A DNA stretch of 20,381 bases from Bremia lactucae (taxonomy: Eukaryota > Oomycota > Peronosporomycetes > Peronosporales > Peronosporaceae). Of this stretch, positions 17,478-20,381 are shown piece by piece. The notes beneath the pieces are model-generated. The model saw only the letters and a program-made list of their open reading frames with translations, was not told the DNA's origin and did not search any database. The position numbers and the translations under genes were made by a program. The number at the start of each line of letters is the position of its first letter. Position 1 is the first letter of the stretch. Where the stretch lies: positions 13,432,150 to 13,452,530 of the forward strand of contig NC_090610.1 in NCBI RefSeq assembly GCF_004359215.1, written 5' to 3'.

Positions 17478-18560
17478 CGTGAAAGTTACAGGTGCCTCGC
17501 GTGATCCCAACCGATGGAATGGCGTGCTTATAAGTAACAAGATTTTCGCCATGTACACGCGTTCGAGCATTGAGTGCGATATATGGGTCAAGATGGTGCA
17601 GCAAGCCGTACAGAATGCTCGCAATCAGCAACCCAACGAAAGCTTTAGTAACACATCTAATGGGACCCACAGGTTGGATGTGTGAGCACATGGAACCTTT
17701 ATCGAGTGGAAACATCCATTCTCGACAAGCAGCATACTATCACAGACTGTACGTTCGTCAGGGGATTGGAAGGCCCGTAATTTGGCAACGATCAAGCAAT
17801 TTACTCGATGTGGTTGACGCAGTTTCTCGAACAGACAGATGTCGATAATGCCGCGGCAAATCTTATAGCGCTTTTTCCCATCTGCTCGCCCGAGATGGTC
17901 GTATCTGTCAGCTACCCGTGCGAATTTTGCCCTTGACCAAATTTTATGGCCGGGAAGGCCTCGTGGGTGTGGTTTTGGGCTTCCCGCTCTTTGTGATCAT
18001 TAAGATTTGCCGTATTGCGTTTTATGACAACGAGGCAAGCTGCTGCCATTATTTGGAACAAGTCTTTGAAACGTGAGTTTACGTTTACGACGCGCGACGA
18101 GATTCGACTGAGCCCACGAGGTCGCGTACATGGCGTCCAATTGCAAATAGAAGTTGACATTTCTTCATTCCAAATGTAGACGCCGAACGGAAGACAGCAA
18201 AGGTGGAAAGGGCAATCCACGCTTCGACTTCGAAGCGTGTACTTTCTTTTTCGATCCAACATTCCACGTAAATCGAGTTCTTGGAAAGGTTACACTTGGT
18301 ACAGTGGTTTTGGCTGAGCGCAAAACTACGAGCGAAATTTCGCCGTGAAAATATTGGAGAAAAGTTCAATGTCGAATTACAAAAAGCTGCGGACGAAGAC
18401 TGAAACGCGGATTTTGCGTGACGTGCATCATCCTTTTGTGGCACCGCTGCGGTTTTTGTTTCGAAGTCAGTCTCGTGTGTTTTTAAGCATAGACTTTTAC
18501 TCTAGGACAGTCTTTACACGCATTTGATTCGCTCTTCGACAAACGCCGATTCCTGGAAAA
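17478..18560 (+). pseudogene. PH-domain AGC-type protein kinase, truncated by an LTR
   Basis: At about 17535-17630 the frame reads LISNKIFAMYTRSSIECDIW then VKMVQQAVQNARNQQ, resembling the last strand and Trp-containing C-terminal helix of a PH domain. The middle (17690-18150) is broken, with stretches such as REFTFTTRDEIRLSPRGRV that I cannot assign. Kinase starts near 18260 with FHVNRVLGKVTLGTVVLAER, where the second Gly of the Gly loop is Val. A one-base deletion in a T run near 18341 shifts to VKILEKSSMSNYKKLRTKTE (ATP-binding Lys, helix-C Glu) and RILRDVHHPFVAPLRF (HPF is typical of AGC kinases). The remains LFDKRRFLEN end at 18560 against an LTR edge. Catalytic loop, DFG and C-lobe are absent here. 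Confidence 0.8.
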
Positions 18561-18671
18561 TGTAGGCGGGCACGTCGTAATGCGGCCACGCTCTACTTAG
18601 ACACACACCCTAGCGCACCGAGGAAGCGGTTTAATCAGCTTCTCTTGAGTGCAGTGAGGTAGTTGTGGTGG
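18561..18671 (-). repeat. LTR 3' end fragment
   Basis: Minus strand matches 12254-12364 at about 95% (6 differences in 111), ending GCCCGCCTACA. It joins the kinase pseudogene directly on its left and the protease-side remains of a gypsy element on its right. Confidence 0.85.
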
Positions 18672-19443
18672 ACCACCACGACCTTTGACTGAGAAGCGGG
18701 TGCCGTTGCTCTCCTGGCTAACGCACCCCTACCAACTGCACCATGCTCTAGGCACTGTGCCGGTTTTTGCGACGCATGACTTCCCGTCAGCTCGCCGTCT
18801 ACTGCCACAGGCTCTCGGCTCTGTGCAGGACATTTGGACGCATGACTTCTTGTCATCGTCCTTTTCTATACCACAATCTCCACGAGCTGGGTAGGAATTG
18901 GTGACGTTTGACATACCGTCAACGCACCCTCAACTGTGTTCGACACGACATCAGTTGCATACGCCCCTCACAGGAGCACATCCTTTCCGGTGTCCTGCGT
19001 AGAGTTCGCAACTGTGCGTGTACGCCAGTCTATCCGTGATTGGTACTTTGCCAACCATGGCATGCCTAGGATGAGGTCACACGGACTCTCCATACCTAGC
19101 ACTGTGAAATTCCCTTTACAAGAGAAGTCACTTAAGCTGAAGGCGAGTTCTACTGAACTCCCTCAGACGAAACGAGCGCGCCGTTCACTAAACGAACAGT
19201 CGCCTTTTCTCGCTTGCTATCCTTGCAAAGCGACTCAATTACCGCCGGTCTCTATATAGAGCCGCGAGTTTAACAAAATTCTATGATGCACCCGAATCCA
19301 CAAGGAGGTTCATCACATGGTCATAGCCTCGTACTGGAGCGCTATAGACCAGCAGGGTTGAGGCTCCAAAATTTCGAGACCTCAGGGACTATGCTACCCA
19401 TTTGTTCACAACTCTGAAGTTAGGGGTAGCTTCAGAGTCCGCG
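18672..19443 (-). pseudogene. Ty3/gypsy protease region, decayed
   Basis: Continuing from gag on the minus strand: PTDADSEATPNFRVVNKWVA, a stop, then VYSAPVRGYDHVMNLLVDSG at about 19350-19295. The retropepsin catalytic Asp-Ser-Gly is kept, followed by AS and a TAG at about 19285, then NFVKLAALYRD. Below that the frames are broken. A 61-codon frame at 18914-18729 may be linker. RT, RNase H and integrase are all missing between here and the LTR end. Confidence 0.75.
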
Positions 19444-20381
19444 TCAGTAGGGCACCCCGCTCCTACTGCGCTCCTGCATTTCCCGCCCCTCAGTGGTCGA
19501 TGCAGAACTCATGCTTCTCGCACGCTGGTTCTTGCCATCACCCTTTGGGTAGGGAGTCCTCTTGCTGGGCATCTTCGCCCCAGCAAGGACCCTGGCATAG
19601 CAGCGAGCCATCATATGGCCGCGCTTGCCGGATTTATAGCAGACAACGTCTGCATTGCCCACCTCCATGGGAGTGGCATCTCACCCCCGGCCAACGGCTT
19701 ATAGCAAGCTGTCGCCGAGGCACTGTTGTAAAGTTGCTCCTCAACCAAGGCAATTTGGATTGCCTCTTCCATCGTCGACGGCTTCTTTCTGAGAAGATCT
19801 TGTCGCGATGGGCCATGACGTAGTCCGTTCATAAACGTGGGCACCTTAATGTGCTCCGTAATCGGACCTACGGTAATGGACGCCGACAGCGAGCGCATCT
19901 CTTGCACATACTCTTGCAGAGATCGCTTCGCCTGTCGCGCTCCAAAGAAGCGCGCCTGAAGCAACACTTCGTTGTTCGGCGGCTGGTACATGGCGCGAAT
20001 CTTTTCCTTAAAGATCGCCCATGTAGGGAACGCCTTTCTGTCCGCCATAAGCGCCGAGTAAGCCCACTCTGAGGCCTTACCGCGCAGATGCGACATGGCG
20101 TACGACACCATCCGGCTGTCGTCCTCGATGAGCTGGGCGACACCGCATTGCTCCACGGCTAAAAGCCAGTGGACAATCGTGTGCGCCGCAGTTCCATCGA
20201 ACTTGGGCGGGTCCATCCGAATGGGCCTCGGCTGATGCGGCCGGGCAGAGAGCATCTCAACAGTCCTGTTGAGAGCCTCGCTCCGAGCCTGCTCATGCCT
20301 CAGCTCATCCTGAGTCTGAGTGACGGACTCCGCCGCAGCATGGCTCTGTGCCTCGGACGCGGCCCTCCGCTGTCCGAGCAC
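19444..20381 (-). pseudogene. Ty3/gypsy gag, partial at right edge
   Basis: The minus strand is open from the window edge to 19611. A Gln/Glu-rich helical N-terminal part is followed by PPKFDGTAAHTIVHWLLAVE, MSHLRGKASEWAYSALM, FKEKIRAMYQPPNNEVLLQA, KRSLQEYVQEMRSLSASI and FMNGLRHGPSRQDLL, a well-kept capsid. An overlapping frame, 19668-19444, holds the nucleocapsid part, whose knuckle is CYKSGKRGHMMARC: the second Cys of CX2CX4HX4C is Ser. The apparent first codon at the edge is GTG, so the true start is outside the window. The capsid frame is the best-preserved retroelement frame here, but the knuckle and downstream protease are damaged. Distinct in sequence from the other two gag copies. Confidence 0.85.

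Noticed and set aside
12254..18671. Giant DNA transposon with terminal inverted repeats carrying DENND6
   Set aside because: The inverted ends are LTR 3' ends attached to LTR or gypsy sequence, and no transposase was seen.

Overview
The window looks like a piece of a repeat-rich eukaryotic nuclear genome, most probably an oomycete (Phytophthora or downy-mildew type). The basis is many decayed Ty3/gypsy chromovirus-like retrotransposon pieces of a kind I associate with oomycetes, one conserved cellular gene split by very short introns (64-73 bp), and no sign of bacterial operon structure. The species cannot be fixed from the sequence.

Layout. (1) 1-2525, minus strand: a gypsy mosaic. An integrase C-terminus is joined to a short LTR tail and primer-binding site, then gag, then a long open protease-linker frame that runs off the left edge. 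Gag and protease overlap in different frames at an A AAA AAG heptamer. (2) 2526-2950: no gene; one strong hairpin. (3) 2951-5011, plus strand: decayed reverse transcriptase, RNase H and integrase, cut off inside integrase. (4) 5012-10088: a composite minus-strand gypsy element with two related LTRs, a polypurine tract, a primer-binding site, gag, integrase and chromodomain. It contains a protease-linker segment in the opposite orientation and a plus-strand reading frame beside the 3' LTR. (5) 10089-11832: AT-rich, no intact gene; a 28-bp perfect palindrome, a fragment of mitochondrial-type small-subunit rRNA and a dispersed repeat. (6) 11833-12364: a nearly full-length LTR of another family. 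(7) 12678-15141, plus strand: the one intact cellular gene, a 10-exon DENND6-type DENN-domain protein of 620 residues, whose splice phases all agree. (8) 15142-18560: decayed coding sequence. A ~622-bp segment is present on both sides of a 983-bp run of N, followed by a pseudogene with a PH-domain tail and the N-lobe of an AGC-type protein kinase. (9) 18561-20381, minus strand: an LTR end, protease and gag of a further gypsy element whose LTR edge cuts the kinase in mid-lobe.

Only DENND6 looks functional as a cellular gene. Its mammalian relatives are Rab exchange factors in endosomal recycling. The other coding signals are retrotransposon parts or pseudogenes. The gene island 12365-18560 lies between inverted copies of the same LTR end. 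The most useful leads are the possible -1 frameshift site, the plus-strand ORF opposite pol, the rRNA fragment, the kinase interruption (which predicts what lies beyond the right edge) and the duplicated flanks of the gap.
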